From NCBI GenBank assembly GCA_003551215.1, contig PUMD01000085.1, positions 1 to 39,153 on the forward strand: a DNA stretch of 39,153 nt, written 5' to 3'. Below the pieces are notes generated by a model that was given only the letters and a program-made list of their open reading frames with translations, did no database searches and had not been told where the DNA came from. Made by a program: the position numbers and the translations under genes. The DNA comes from Clostridia bacterium. Lineage in GTDB: Bacteria; Bacillota; Sulfobacillia; SLMV01. Shown here in pieces: positions 7,407 to 16,205 of the stretch (the first letter of the stretch is position 1; each line of letters starts with the position of its first letter).

Positions 7407-8318
7407 GTGACAGGTGCGAAAAAACTTCTGTTGGTCTCGGTAGCACTGGTGACTTTTCTTACAGGATGCATATACATTGCCGGCATGCAGGTGGAAAGAT
7501 CCGTCCTCAATACCGATTTCTACGACGGACTGCTGAAGCACACAGCTTTGGGTTCCGCACTGCAAACCGCCTTCACTTCGCAAATGCAGCAGCAAATGGA
7601 GGATGCCCCGCCAGTAGCCGCCGACCTGATGGTGGAGTCGATGAGCAAAGCAGTCACTGCCGAATGGATTGAAAAGCAGCTTCTGATCGTGGTGGATGAT
7701 GCCTTGGCCATGGTGGATGGACAGCAGGAAACTCTGATGGCAACAATCGAACTCGAAAACAGAAAGCAGATATTCAAACGGGAATTCGAGGAGGCTGTAG
7801 AAGCGCTGTCTGAGCGCGAAAAAGAACAGTTGGGCTTGGAGGAAAAAGGTTCGCAAGGCGACCCCGTAGATATCACTGAGGCCATGGACCTTCCTGACGA
7901 CCTCCCTGTGGCAGAGCTGCTTGAAGGTGAGGCGGCGGCTGAGCTTGAAACAGTGGTATCCGGAATCCAGAAGTTCCGCAGCTATTTCGCATTCATACCC
8001 TATGCCGCATTTTTGCTGCTGATGGGGCTGTTTTACCTCTTAGCAGGGGCTTCTGATGGACTGAAATGGTTCGGTGCCTCTGCCACGATAGCCGCAGTCA
8101 TATTCATACTTGGTCTCTTAGTGACGAACTCAGTTCTGCTGCCGAACACACTCGGTCCTCATCTGGTAGAAGATGCCCCCATTGATGTGACCGTGGTCGA
8201 ATCAACAGTAGACTACACAGTCGGGCAGATGTACACCTTCCCCATCTATTTCGCCATCTTTGGATTGCTATTATTTGCTGCGGGTTTTGCAGTCTCAGCC
8301 GCAGCTGGGAGAGGATAA
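7407..8318 (+). CDS. Unrecognised membrane protein with large outer domain
   Basis: 303 residues. An N-terminal hydrophobic segment (about 6-26, LLLVSVALVTFLTGCIYIAG) is followed by a mostly helical, acidic domain (about 27-190) that should face outside, then three C-terminal helices (about 193-215, 223-243, 274-298). Cys21 sits within the first helix but does not form a clean lipobox. The start is GTG at 7407, with GAGAGGGTGG upstream. The topology resembles predicted integral membrane proteins of unknown function found in Firmicutes and Actinobacteria; I cannot name a family or substrate. Confidence 0.7.
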   Translation: MTGAKKLLLVSVALVTFLTGCIYIAGMQVERSVLNTDFYDGLLKHTALGSALQTAFTSQMQQQMEDAPPVAADLMVESMSKAVTAEWIEKQLLIVVDDALAMVDGQQETLMATIELENRKQIFKREFEEAVEALSEREKEQLGLEEKGSQGDPVDITEAMDLPDDLPVAELLEGEAAAELETVVSGIQKFRSYFAFIPYAAFLLLMGLFYLLAGASDGLKWFGASATIAAVIFILGLLVTNSVLLPNTLGPHLVEDAPIDVTVVESTVDYTVGQMYTFPIYFAIFGLLLFAAGFAVSAAAGRG

Positions 8319-8610
8319 TGCCTAAACTGTAAATGGGACAGGTGAGAACAAAAAACGGACACCGGCCGCTCAGGGGCAGATCATCTCCGAGGGGACTTTG
8401 CCGGGGGGAATGCAGCATGGATAAGCCTACGCAGTGTCCTTCTGACGAGATGACTGTCCTTCTTTGTTCGGTCCGTCGTAACAGACGTCCCTGAGAGGTA
8501 TCTATTTGCTTTATGACCCATCAGCAGGGAAGCCAGTTCTTTTACGGAAAGAAGATATACCAGCAGGTTGCAAAGCCATGAAGCAAGGACAAGGAGAGGA
8601 GGACTTACTC

Positions 8611-9639
8611 ATGCGTTACGTGGAGTTCCCCTCAGCTGAACTGAAGGTATCACGAATCAGCTTCGGTGCCATCCCGATCAGGGCACGCACCAATGAAGGG
8701 GCCAGGGAAGTTATTCATGAAGCCCTCGACTCGGGAATCAACTTCTTTGACACTGCCCGTGGATACGACGACAGCGAAAGCAAATTGGGCTACGCCCTCA
8801 GGCAGCGGCGAAATGAAGTCATACTGGCTTCCAAAACTGCAAAACGCAGCAGAGAAGAAGCATGGGATGAACTGAAGACCAGCCTATCGCAGATGAAAAC
8901 TGACTACATTGACCTTTATCAGCTTCATAACGTGCGTACAGACGAGGCCTATGAGGAAGTTATGGGTTCTGGCGGAGCCCTACAAGCCCTGAAGGAAGCC
9001 AGAGAACAGGGGCTGATACGATACATCGGTATTACTTCTCACGACGAGGAAATTTCCATCAGAGCTATTCGCAGCGGAGAGTTCGTTTCTATCATGGTGC
9101 CGCTGAACTTTATGGAAGACGACTTCGCCGATGAAGTGCTCCCGGCTGCCAGGCAGCATGACATAGCTGTCATCAACATGAAGCCCTTCGCGGGCGGGAT
9201 GATTGAACACGCCGCCCTCGCCCTGCCTTACGTTCTTTCTTTTGACGCCATTACTGTAACCATACCGGGGATGAGAACCCAGAAGGAAGTAAGGGAGAAT
9301 GTGCAGTTTGCCAGCCATTGCGGTAATCTTCCCAGTAAGAAAGTGAGAAAACTGCAGCAGTTAAAAGAAGAAATCGGCTCAGAATTTTGCCGCTCCTGTG
9401 ATTACTGCCAGCCGTGCCCGAATGAAGTTGAGATATCCAGGGTATTGAGAGCCATGAGAGGGGTTCGCCGCTTGGGCGCCTCCTGGCTGGAAGACAATCT
9501 CGACAGGATAGAGAAAAACGTCGATGCCTGCGATGAATGCGAAACCTGTCTTCCCAGGTGCCCCTATGATCTCGATATACCGCTCCTGCTCCGGGAGCAG
9601 GTGAGGGCCCTCAGGCAGCACGCCGGAGAACAGAAGTAA
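8611..9639 (+). CDS. Aldo/keto reductase with C-terminal bis-4Fe-4S module
   Basis: 342 residues, cytosolic. The TIM-barrel part carries the AKR tetrad Asp47, Tyr52, Lys75 and His106 (FFDTARGYDD, ASKTAKR, YQLHNV). The C-terminal extension has two cysteine groups, Cys260/263/266/269 (CRSCDYCQPCP) and Cys307/310/313/317 (CDECETCLPRCP), as in the ferredoxin-like AKRs of COG1453. These are presumed to use electrons from or to iron-sulfur clusters; substrates are unknown. The ATG at 8611 is chosen because AAGGAGAGGAGG lies just upstream; an in-frame TTG at 8506 would add 35 unlikely residues. The 292 bases upstream (8319-8610) hold no clear element. A close relative is at 37319. Confidence 0.9.
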   Translation: MRYVEFPSAELKVSRISFGAIPIRARTNEGAREVIHEALDSGINFFDTARGYDDSESKLGYALRQRRNEVILASKTAKRSREEAWDELKTSLSQMKTDYIDLYQLHNVRTDEAYEEVMGSGGALQALKEAREQGLIRYIGITSHDEEISIRAIRSGEFVSIMVPLNFMEDDFADEVLPAARQHDIAVINMKPFAGGMIEHAALALPYVLSFDAITVTIPGMRTQKEVRENVQFASHCGNLPSKKVRKLQQLKEEIGSEFCRSCDYCQPCPNEVEISRVLRAMRGVRRLGASWLEDNLDRIEKNVDACDECETCLPRCPYDLDIPLLLREQVRALRQHAGEQK

Positions 9640-9642
9640 CAG

Positions 9643-9684
9643 CAACAGGGGGACGCAGCACTGTTGACGCCAGCCCCCCTGTTG
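9643..9684 (+). terminator. Stem-loop after the aldo/keto reductase
   Basis: CAACAGGGGG (9643-9652) pairs with CCCCCTGTTG (9675-9684), starting three bases after the stop codon. The loop is 22 bases and no U-run follows, so it is a weak intrinsic terminator or an mRNA 3' stabiliser. Confidence 0.5.
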
Positions 9685-9856
9685 TTGCATCAAATATGGA
9701 TGCTACGAAAGCATCTGATAACCCTGGTGCAAACAAGTTAAAAGCAAGCACCATCTTGTGATGGCAAACAGCTGATGCTCATTAGCTCTGAGGTGGAATC
9801 CACGCCGAATTCAAGATATCTGCATCTACCGATGTTTCACAGGGGTGTTCCTTTGC

Positions 9857-10189
9857 TCAGGTGGGTTCTCCTGCCGCATCCTCAATCTTTTTCTGTATTT
9901 CAGCGAGCTTCTCTTCCGCCTCCTCAAGCTTGTCCTCCATCTCATCCACTGTCCGGGAACTTCTGTCTATCACATCTTTCGTCCGATCAACTACCTCGCT
10001 AGCACGCTCTCGCAGCTGTTCTGCAACTTCCTCTGCTTCACTGGCAACTTCCGTTCTCATGTGCTGGGCCTTCTCCCTGATTCGGCTTCTCATTTCATCA
10101 CTGCATTCGGGAGCAATCATCAGACTGGCGATGAACCCACACACCCCACCTATGATGAACCCTGCCAGCAGGTTGCCCGAATCTCGCAT
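9857..10189 (-). CDS. YtxH-like membrane-anchored coiled-coil protein
   Basis: 110 residues. A short N-terminus leads into a glycine-rich membrane segment (about 7-25, LLAGFIIGGVCGFIASLMIA), followed by a long charged heptad-like helix (about 30-105, e.g. EMEDKLEEAEEKLAEIQKK). This is the YtxH/general-stress-protein layout; relatives are small membrane proteins often linked to stress or envelope functions, without a defined biochemical role. The ATG at 10189 follows GGAGGTGG by five to six bases and is preferred over a much longer frame that would have an implausible N-terminus. A TATAAT box lies just upstream. Confidence 0.8.
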   Translation of the reverse strand: MRDSGNLLAGFIIGGVCGFIASLMIAPECSDEMRSRIREKAQHMRTEVASEAEEVAEQLRERASEVVDRTKDVIDRSSRTVDEMEDKLEEAEEKLAEIQKKIEDAAGEPT

Positions 10190-10207
10190 TTTACCACCTC
10201 CTCGTAT

Positions 10208-10213
10208 ATTATA
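10208..10213 (-). promoter_or_regulatory. -10 box of the YtxH-like gene
   Basis: On the minus strand the sequence reads TATAAT, a perfect match, about 20 bases before the start codon. The -35 region (TGGAAT, 17 bases upstream) matches only three of six. Confidence 0.5.
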
Positions 10214-10519
10214 TCCGTTAAGGAAAATAAATTCCATATAATGCCCATCAACCGCTTTAACGTGCACAATCCTCCAGTGCCCCATAGTAGGCGCGCTCGC
10301 CTGTCCAGATGTATACCCGAGAGTCCAACGTGACGACGAACGCAACTTAAAGTTGCCTACCGGGTACTGTGTTGTGGTAGACTGTCTGCAGTCACAGTGA
10401 AGTTTCAATTTAGTCACCGACGGCATTCAAAACGTCAGCAATAGACGGGACTCGTGCAGCACGAAAATTGATATATCAGCAGACAACCCAAAGCAGATGA
10501 GATAAAGGAGGCATGAGAC

Positions 10520-11776
10520 TTGCAGGCAGAAGAACACGAACCTGGCAAGCGTGAAAACGAAACAGACCTGTCCACCAGAGCATTGCAGGCTAGAAACACC
10601 ATGGCTTTGGCTCACGCAGTCCAGCACATATTCGCCATGTGCCTGCCTCCCCTCCTTGTGTTTATACATGCAGACCTGAATCTTACCTGGTACCAGCTTG
10701 GGATCGTTGTGGCCGTCGGTTCCATCACCAGCGGACTAATACAGCTTGTCTCAGGATTTCTGGTGGATAGTTTTGGAGTCAAGCGGGTGCTAGTTGCCGG
10801 TTTCTTTCTGCTTCTTTTCGGACTGTTTCTTCTATCGCAGTCTCAATCAATGGCCATGATGATCGTCTCTCAGTTTTTTTTCGGTATTGGCAACTCCACC
10901 TTTCACCCGGCCAGCTTTGCTGAGGTCTCCAAGGCGACCAAGGGCAGGGGACTTGGCATGGGCATGGCCTGGCACAATATAGGAGGCAATGTAGGGGGAG
11001 CAGCTGCATACTCGGTAGCAGCAGTTCTGGCCACCTGGGTGGGCTGGCGGAGCGCCCTGGTGACCATGGTCAGCTGTGGAGCTTGCCTCACCGTTATATT
11101 CGCCCTCAAATACCAGGAGATGCCGTCTTCCGAAGCGATAGATCCAGCCTGTTCCGAGTCACGCGGCCACAGCGACGTTGAAAAGGAAGGTTATGACGCG
11201 GATCCCGGATCAGGTCCCGCCATCACCCTGTGGATGCCGGTGGTAATCGTGGCAATAGCTGCCCTACTTTCCGGCTCGTTCAGCCGGGGACTCAACACCT
11301 TCCTGCCATCTTTTCTGACAACTGATAGAGGGGCATCACCGGCAATTGCCGGAGTGCTGTCAACAATAATGCTGCTGTCAGGAGCTGGCGGATCCTTCGT
11401 CGGCGGGAAATTGGGCGACAGACTGGACCGGCGCAAAGTAGTGCTGGCATCTGCCGCGGTTACCGCCCTGCTGGTGCTGGCAATGGTACAGTTCCCCGTC
11501 ACCGGCATATCTCTGGTCTTGATCCTCGTTGCCATCGGATTCTCGCTTTCAGTGGCCAGGCCCTGTCTGAACGCCGTAACTTCCGAGGTCTGCCCGGAGG
11601 GCAAAACCGGGACGGCTTTCGGCATCGTGTTTGGCGTCATGTCGCTTGGGGGTTCAGCAATAGCTCCGGTGGTTGGGTATATTGCAGACCACTACACGAT
11701 ATCGCTGGGCTTTGTGGTTTTAGCGTTTTCGTTTTTGCTGCATGGCCTTTTGATGATGAAAACAAAAAAGAGATAG
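10520..11776 (+). CDS. MFS transporter, fosmidomycin-resistance-like
   Basis: 418 residues with twelve predicted helices split by a charged central loop (about residues 205-235). Helix 4 and the following loop read GIGNSTFHPASFAEVSK and GRGLGMGMAWHNIGGNVGGA, a pattern characteristic of the Fsr fosmidomycin-resistance group of MFS transporters; motif-A-like GKLGDRLDRRKV is in the second half. The natural substrate in this organism is unknown. The start is TTG at 10520, seven bases after AAAGGAGGC; a closer ATG at 10513 is out of frame. It is convergent with the serine hydrolase gene. Confidence 0.83.
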   Translation: MQAEEHEPGKRENETDLSTRALQARNTMALAHAVQHIFAMCLPPLLVFIHADLNLTWYQLGIVVAVGSITSGLIQLVSGFLVDSFGVKRVLVAGFFLLLFGLFLLSQSQSMAMMIVSQFFFGIGNSTFHPASFAEVSKATKGRGLGMGMAWHNIGGNVGGAAAYSVAAVLATWVGWRSALVTMVSCGACLTVIFALKYQEMPSSEAIDPACSESRGHSDVEKEGYDADPGSGPAITLWMPVVIVAIAALLSGSFSRGLNTFLPSFLTTDRGASPAIAGVLSTIMLLSGAGGSFVGGKLGDRLDRRKVVLASAAVTALLVLAMVQFPVTGISLVLILVAIGFSLSVARPCLNAVTSEVCPEGKTGTAFGIVFGVMSLGGSAIAPVVGYIADHYTISLGFVVLAFSFLLHGLLMMKTKKR

Positions 11777-11811
11777 TTCGCACATTTATCAAACCATCCT
11801 CAGAACAGGAG

Positions 11812-11876
11812 GCACCATGAACTTCTATGGTGCAATTCTTGCCGGAGAGGACGTGAGACCAACTCGCCTCTCCGGC
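11812..11876. terminator. Two stem-loops between convergent genes
   Basis: The first is GCACCAT (11812-11818) with ATGGTGC (11827-11833), followed by AATTCTT. The second is GCCGGAGAGG (11841-11850) with CCTCTCCGGC (11867-11876), a perfect ten-base-pair stem. Position after the MFS gene and before the end of the hydrolase gene suggests bidirectional termination. Confidence 0.55.
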
Positions 11877-11900
11877 CGGTTCAGGTTACCTGTGAATCGT

Positions 11901-13340
11901 CTACGTGCCAAGTTGGGAAGTCTTTTTCATCTTGTATCGCTCAAAAATGAGCTCATGTGCACCATCTTCTCGCTTGTGAAGGTGTACGGGCAACCGCTGC
12001 CCTCCCCTGATGGTGAAGAATTCAGAGGTGCCACCCGGAGATATCCTCTGCGGAATAAGCGGTACCTTCTGACTGAAGAATCGGCTGGAGGTTTCAAATT
12101 GCAGCAAATCCCCCAATCTACGCAATTTCCCCCGGTAATTGCCCTGATATGCTTCGTATATTCCCTCAAATTCCTTCAAAAGAACCTCGCTTCGCCTGAA
12201 GGCCAGTTCATCGGGGTCTTCTCCCATTAAGACAGCAAGGGCGTACTGAGCGAGATTGCTGAGAGAATATCCGCTGCCGTTAGCCAATAGCATCACGCCC
12301 CAACCCTCATCGGGCATAAATGCCATCTGACCGGTAGAGATCAGGACGCTGCCCCCATGCCCAACCATGCGACGGCCGAAGAAATCCGGATTTATTCCCA
12401 GTCCGTAACCGTATTTGCGCGGGGCAACCTGCAGGTCAAAATCCACTACCAGCTCATCCTGCTCTGCACCCCGACTGTATAAATGGGTTGAGGGGGTGTC
12501 GATTCGCGGCTTCATCATTTCATCTGCAGAATCTTCATCGATTATCTGTCTGTCATCAATCCTGCCTTTATTGAGATACATACGGATGTAGCGGACCATA
12601 TCCCTGACGTTGCTAATGATCCCGCCATCGCTGGTTATACTGCCGTAGAGATAATTCTCTGGATGACGGTTGCCATCCCGATCGACAACATAAGGCTGCG
12701 CGGCATGCGGATCAGACTCCACATCGTCTTTGTGAAAATAGGTCCTGCCCATGCCCAGCGGTTTGAGAATGTGCTGGGTCACGTACTCGTCGTAAGATAA
12801 TCCAGAAACTGACTCGATTATACCGCCGAGCAAAACATAACCCTCGTTCAGGTAAAACCATCTTTCTCCAGGGGGGGCGTGGACCCACTCATCGCAATCG
12901 GACATAAAGGTTATCATATCTTGCACATCACCTATAGGGACGCCCTGCCCCCCGTCTCCAGCCCCCTTGCGGATTACTGCCTCTGCATAAGCAAGCGCCG
13001 GTATTCCGCTGCTGTGAGTCATCAGGTGCCTGATGGTAACAGGCTCCCCGTACGGCTGGACATCAAACTTGAGGTATTTGCCAACAGGATCGTCAACGTT
13101 CAGATGACCTTCCATCTGAAGCTGCATTACTGATAGACAGGTGAATGACTTGGTGATGCTGCCTATTCCGTACAGTGTCTTTGCAGTCGCCGGCAATCCC
13201 TTCTGCAGATCCCGCTGCCCGAAACCCCTTGCGTGTATCACATCATCGCCCTGTATGATGGCAAGGCTGAGCCCGGGCAAATGTGATTGTTTCATTTTGT
13301 CGAAAACAAACCGGTCAATCTGCTGTAACTTCTCATCCAA
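11901..13340 (-). CDS. Serine hydrolase of the class C beta-lactamase/PBP4* fold
   Basis: 479 residues from the chosen start. The catalytic signatures are intact: Ser61-x-x-Lys64 (SITKSF), Tyr163-x-Asn165 (YLN) and the third-box His328-Gly-Gly (HGGS). Family members hydrolyse peptides, esters or beta-lactams; here no signal peptide is present, so it is probably a cytosolic peptidase or esterase rather than a secreted beta-lactamase. The C-terminal ~110 residues form an extra beta-rich domain seen in many Firmicute homologues. TTG at 13340 is preferred because GGAGG lies eight bases upstream; the in-frame GTG at 13349 abuts that site. The gene is alone in its transcript. Confidence 0.85.
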   Translation of the reverse strand: MDEKLQQIDRFVFDKMKQSHLPGLSLAIIQGDDVIHARGFGQRDLQKGLPATAKTLYGIGSITKSFTCLSVMQLQMEGHLNVDDPVGKYLKFDVQPYGEPVTIRHLMTHSSGIPALAYAEAVIRKGAGDGGQGVPIGDVQDMITFMSDCDEWVHAPPGERWFYLNEGYVLLGGIIESVSGLSYDEYVTQHILKPLGMGRTYFHKDDVESDPHAAQPYVVDRDGNRHPENYLYGSITSDGGIISNVRDMVRYIRMYLNKGRIDDRQIIDEDSADEMMKPRIDTPSTHLYSRGAEQDELVVDFDLQVAPRKYGYGLGINPDFFGRRMVGHGGSVLISTGQMAFMPDEGWGVMLLANGSGYSLSNLAQYALAVLMGEDPDELAFRRSEVLLKEFEGIYEAYQGNYRGKLRRLGDLLQFETSSRFFSQKVPLIPQRISPGGTSEFFTIRGGQRLPVHLHKREDGAHELIFERYKMKKTSQLGT

Positions 13341-13500
13341 TTCAACCACCTCCGGAAGGTTTTTCTGTCCCGCAAAAAGATCACTGCAGACCTACCTTGC
13401 CGCCCTCATCTTTACTGTCCTTTTCTACTGGTCAGCTCCAATATCCTCCGCACATTCCACGTTATGGAGCAATTCGCCGCCGAACGATTGCTCTATTGGC

Positions 13501-13516
13501 AGGAGTCACAACTCCT
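13501..13516. repeat. Short inverted repeat in a divergent intergenic region
   Basis: AGGAGT-CACA-ACTCCT is a perfect six-base half-site palindrome between the hydrolase start and the prepilin-like gene. It could be an operator; there is no other support. Confidence 0.3.
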
Positions 13517-13586
13517 CAATTTCAGCAGAAGGCAGAAACCACAATCCGATCAGGCTAATGCACTTCCTTTTTTAGGTGGGATATGC

Positions 13587-13592
13587 TATAAT
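13587..13592 (+). promoter_or_regulatory. Extended -10 promoter of the small prepilin-like gene
   Basis: TGCTATAAT combines the TGn extension with a perfect TATAAT. It lies 35 bases before the ATG at 13627. The -35 region (TTCCTT) is weak, as is usual for extended -10 promoters. Confidence 0.65.
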
Positions 13593-13626
13593 ACCAACAA
13601 TCTTCAGTGAAAGGAAGGTAATAGAA

Positions 13627-13854
13627 ATGCGCAGGTTTTTCAATTTCGGTGAGGATGGGTTTACCATGACTGATGCACTAATCGCTCTGGGCTTTGCCGC
13701 TATTCTCGCTTTCATTGTCTTTCGAATCAGGGGTATAGCCGCAGCTCCTGGCGACCTTCACACCCTAGAGACTGCCTTCATCGGTTCCATGACAAGCTGT
13801 GAACTCAGCTTATCTTCTGTCCTTCAGAGAACCATAGGAACATTGATGCTTTAG
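13627..13854 (+). CDS. 75-residue prepilin-like small membrane protein
   Basis: A short basic leader (MRRFFNFGEDG) ends in Gly11 and is followed by FTMTDALIALGFAAILAFIV, which closely resembles the type IV prepilin cleavage site GFTLIEALV plus hydrophobic helix. Asp16 takes the place of the usual Glu at position +5. After the helix only about 40 residues follow, far shorter than a normal pseudopilin. The ATG has AAGGAAGG eight bases upstream and an extended -10 promoter. No pilus assembly gene is in the window. It may be an orphan minor pilin, a truncated one, or an unrelated small membrane protein with a similar start. Confidence 0.55.
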   Translation: MRRFFNFGEDGFTMTDALIALGFAAILAFIVFRIRGIAAAPGDLHTLETAFIGSMTSCELSLSSVLQRTIGTLML

Positions 13855-13944
13855 GGCAGGTTCTCCGCTTGTGCAATCAAACAAACATTGAGTAATATCG
13901 CAAAAATACTGCATTGGTCTCATTCTAATGTCATGGCATTCGAG

Positions 13945-13973
13945 GGGGGAGGCCGGATTGCCCCGCCTCCCCC
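13945..13973 (+). terminator. GC-rich stem-loop
   Basis: GGGGGAGGC (13945-13953) pairs perfectly with GCCTCCCCC (13965-13973), with an 11-base loop, about 90 bases after the small prepilin-like gene. No U-run follows, so termination is inferred from stem strength and position; it also borders the group II intron remnant. Confidence 0.45.
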
Positions 13974-14052
13974 TTCACCGCCAGATGTGGTCTTCCGTCA
14001 CCGGCTGTCCGCAAAACTCAAAAGCACACTCAACACGCCTTCTGAAAGTCGA

Positions 14053-14360
14053 TCAAGCGCTGGTCGTTTCAGTGATGAGCATACAGGCTCTGATGCAGTT
14101 GGTGAGTCTTCGCCAGCATCCACGGTTCACCCTTACGCAGCTTGGAGGGGTTCCACAGATAACCATCCTCACCGAACCCCAGTCCGAAAATCTTCCGGGC
14201 CCTAGCCCGCACGCTTTGTCCTGGTTCCGGATGCACATCCGGAGCCGTCGTCTCATCCATTCTGTCAGTATCTGCAGGTGTCTCTTGGCGTCAGATATGT
14301 TGAGATGGCCGAGCCATCCTTGCAGGTATTGGGTCAACCGGTCAATCCGTCAGGGCATCG
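14053..14360 (-). pseudogene. Decayed group II intron maturase (C-terminal remnant)
   Basis: Reading the minus strand from 14349, one frame gives RIDRLTQYLQGWLGHLNI, then DAKRHLQILTEWMRRRLRMC, the maturase/X-domain pattern. At about 14220 the match moves to another frame, giving VRARARKIFGLGFGED and LRKGEPWMLAKTHQ, the conserved RKGxW end of the protein, stopping at 14069. A further frame change lies near 14350, where SIRDNANLSM precedes. Thus at least two frameshifts separate parts of one former reading frame. The reverse transcriptase domain is absent, and I could not find a convincing domain V downstream. The remaining DNA from 13855 to 14786 contains no other gene I can support. Confidence 0.7.
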
Positions 14361-14741
14361 ACAGGTTGGCGTTGTCCCGGATGCTGCCCCGCACAGCAGG
14401 TTCTGACCCCCATCTGAGTCGGACCCCAGATCCCCACCTTGTGTGTTCGCCAGTCTCAATCCGGGGACTGACCTGTTCTCTTCCCCGCTGCTGTCGGGAT
14501 GCCGAACTCTCTAGTTGCGTTCGCCCATGCAAAGGGCCACCAGTCTCCATTAATAGCGCGCTCGCGTGAAACGCCGGCCCCAGGTCGGGTCAGTGTTGCG
14601 GGTTCCTAGCAGCACGTCGTCTTTTCCGAATGCCCCATCCCGTACTGGCACTGTCACCATAGACAGCAACCTTGGAGAAGCCATACGCACCCGGGACCCA
14701 CAACCCAAGGCACCACTATCGAGCAAGAGAAGATTATTTGA

Positions 14742-14763
14742 GCCGGTCCCGCAGGGGACCGGC
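14742..14763 (-). terminator. Terminator of the permease-thioredoxin operon
   Basis: GCCGGTCCC and GGGACCGGC form a nine-base-pair stem with a four-base loop, starting 24 bases after the thioredoxin stop codon. On the minus strand it is followed by TCAAATAATCTTCTC, a modest U-rich tail. Confidence 0.6.
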
Positions 14764-14786
14764 GCCAGCATCCTGTAGAATCCCTT

Positions 14787-15020
14787 TCAACCACCGAACC
14801 AGGAGCGAACCTCATCCTCGCTCGGCACTTTTCCGGCGATCTTCGTCTCACCATCAATCATAACTGCCGGAGTCATCATGACTCCCCGGTTGGCCAGCTC
14901 GTTGACATCTGTGATATGCTTTATGTCCGCATCGACTTTTTCTTCTGTCGCCACTTTCCTGACGAGATCTTCGGTCTTGTAACATTTAGCGCAACCTGGT
15001 CCCAGGACTTCTATTTTCAT
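14787..15020 (-). CDS. Thioredoxin-like small redox protein (glutaredoxin-like, MTH895 type)
   Basis: 77 residues, the length of the 'redox-active disulfide' family of archaeal-type mini-thioredoxins. The active site is Cys10-Ala-Lys-Cys13 in GPGCAKCYKTE, and the cis-proline region is MMTPAVMIDGE. It is cytosolic. The ATG has GGGAGG eight bases upstream, and the gene lies 15 bases after the permease stop, so the two form an operon. This pairing of a COG0701 permease and a mini-thioredoxin is common; the thioredoxin may reduce a cysteine or a thiol-bound substrate of the permease. Confidence 0.88.
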   Translation of the reverse strand: MKIEVLGPGCAKCYKTEDLVRKVATEEKVDADIKHITDVNELANRGVMMTPAVMIDGETKIAGKVPSEDEVRSWFGG

Positions 15021-15035
15021 ATGCAGAACCTCCCT

Positions 15036-16205
15036 TCAAATAATAATATTACCGTAGATCATACCTGCTATCGTCGCCATTGCCACCACCAGCGCCACAA
15101 AGGTTGCTGTCTTTTTGGTCCCCATAACAGAACGGATAACCAGCATATTGGGCAGGCTGAGGGCAGGACCGGCCAAAAGCAGCGCCAGCGCCGGACCATC
15201 GCCCATGCCCAAACCCAAAAGCCCCTGCATTATCGGAACTTCGGTGAGTGTGGCAAAATACATAAAAGAGCCCAGTATCGAGGCGGTGAAGTTGGCCAAA
15301 AGTGAATTGCCCCCCACCAATCGGCTTATCCACTGTTCGGGAATAAGTCCCGCATCTACCCCGGGGCGACCCATGAGGAACCCTGCAACTAGCACCCCGG
15401 CGAAAAGCAGCGGCATGATCAACTCAGTAAACTCCCAGGTTGACGTCATCCACGAAATTATCTCATCGCCGTCAAACCAGCTGCGCAGCATCCAAAGCAA
15501 AATAGCAAAAAGCCCGGCTACCAGAAACCACTTGTAGTCGAAAACGGCAAGCCATAAGCTCGCTGCCTGCTCCGGTCGTTTCCAGGTAGCAAAGATCAGG
15601 ATCAGTACCATGGTACCGAAATAGAGCAGGTTCTGCCCTGGCGTCCGGGCTTGCTGTTCTACTGGCCCGACGTCTATACCGTCGGTTCGCTGCTGATCCT
15701 CCTCACGGTAGATACCACCCATTAGCAGGCCGATTACCAGGGCAAAGACAACCGCTCCCACCGCCCTGGCCAGACCGAGGCGCCAGCCCAACACCTGAGC
15801 CGTCAGCATGACTGCCAATACGTTGATGCCCGGACCAGAGTAGAGAAAAGCCGTAGCCGGACCTATCCCAGCACCCTGCTTGTATAGTCCGGCAAAAAGC
15901 GGCAGTATGGTGCATGAACAGACGGCGAGAACAGCTCCGGATACTGACGCAATGGAGTACGATACCCAGCGGGCGGCGGCACCGCCGAAGTACTTGATTA
16001 CCGCCTGCTGCGAGATGAAATTGGACATGGCCCCGGCGATAAAGAGGGCGGGGACCAGACAGAATAACACATGTTGTCGCGCATACTCCTGCGCCAGGTA
16101 AAATGCTTCGAGGATCGACTGACGTACAGTTGGACTATCAAGGGGGAGAAAATATACTGCTGCAAATACTGCGGCAAATATTAGCATCTTTCGTCTGTTG
16201 CTCAC
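15036..16205 (-). CDS. ArsP/COG0701-family permease
   Basis: 389 residues with about ten helices arranged as two repeats. The first repeat has AVCSCTILPLFAGLYKQGAGIGPATAFLYSG-type sequence (Cys96 and Cys98 in the motif CSCTILPLFAG, then GPGINVLAV), and the second has FMYFATLTEVPIMQGLLG and GPALSLPNML. This is the PF03773 permease family; some members export trivalent organoarsenicals, others handle unknown thiol- or sulfur-containing compounds. The start is GTG at 16205 with GGAGG eight bases upstream. It is followed by its thioredoxin-like partner. No arsenic gene is nearby, so the substrate is not assigned. Confidence 0.88.
   Translation of the reverse strand: MSNRRKMLIFAAVFAAVYFLPLDSPTVRQSILEAFYLAQEYARQHVLFCLVPALFIAGAMSNFISQQAVIKYFGGAAARWVSYSIASVSGAVLAVCSCTILPLFAGLYKQGAGIGPATAFLYSGPGINVLAVMLTAQVLGWRLGLARAVGAVVFALVIGLLMGGIYREEDQQRTDGIDVGPVEQQARTPGQNLLYFGTMVLILIFATWKRPEQAASLWLAVFDYKWFLVAGLFAILLWMLRSWFDGDEIISWMTSTWEFTELIMPLLFAGVLVAGFLMGRPGVDAGLIPEQWISRLVGGNSLLANFTASILGSFMYFATLTEVPIMQGLLGLGMGDGPALALLLAGPALSLPNMLVIRSVMGTKKTATFVALVVAMATIAGMIYGNIII

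Noticed and set aside
9861..10241. Ser-rich plus-strand frame opposite the YtxH-like gene.
   Set aside because: Composition is the mirror of the coiled-coil gene, which has a promoter and ribosome site on the minus strand.
11817..12230. Plus-strand frame of 137 residues starting with AGGAGG and ATG.
   Set aside because: It lies almost wholly antisense to the intact serine hydrolase, and its start lies within a hairpin between convergent genes; the protein has no recognisable composition.
13928..14569. 213-residue plus-strand frame.
   Set aside because: It runs antisense to the group II maturase remnant, and its Arg/Ser/Pro-rich text is typical of a shadow frame.
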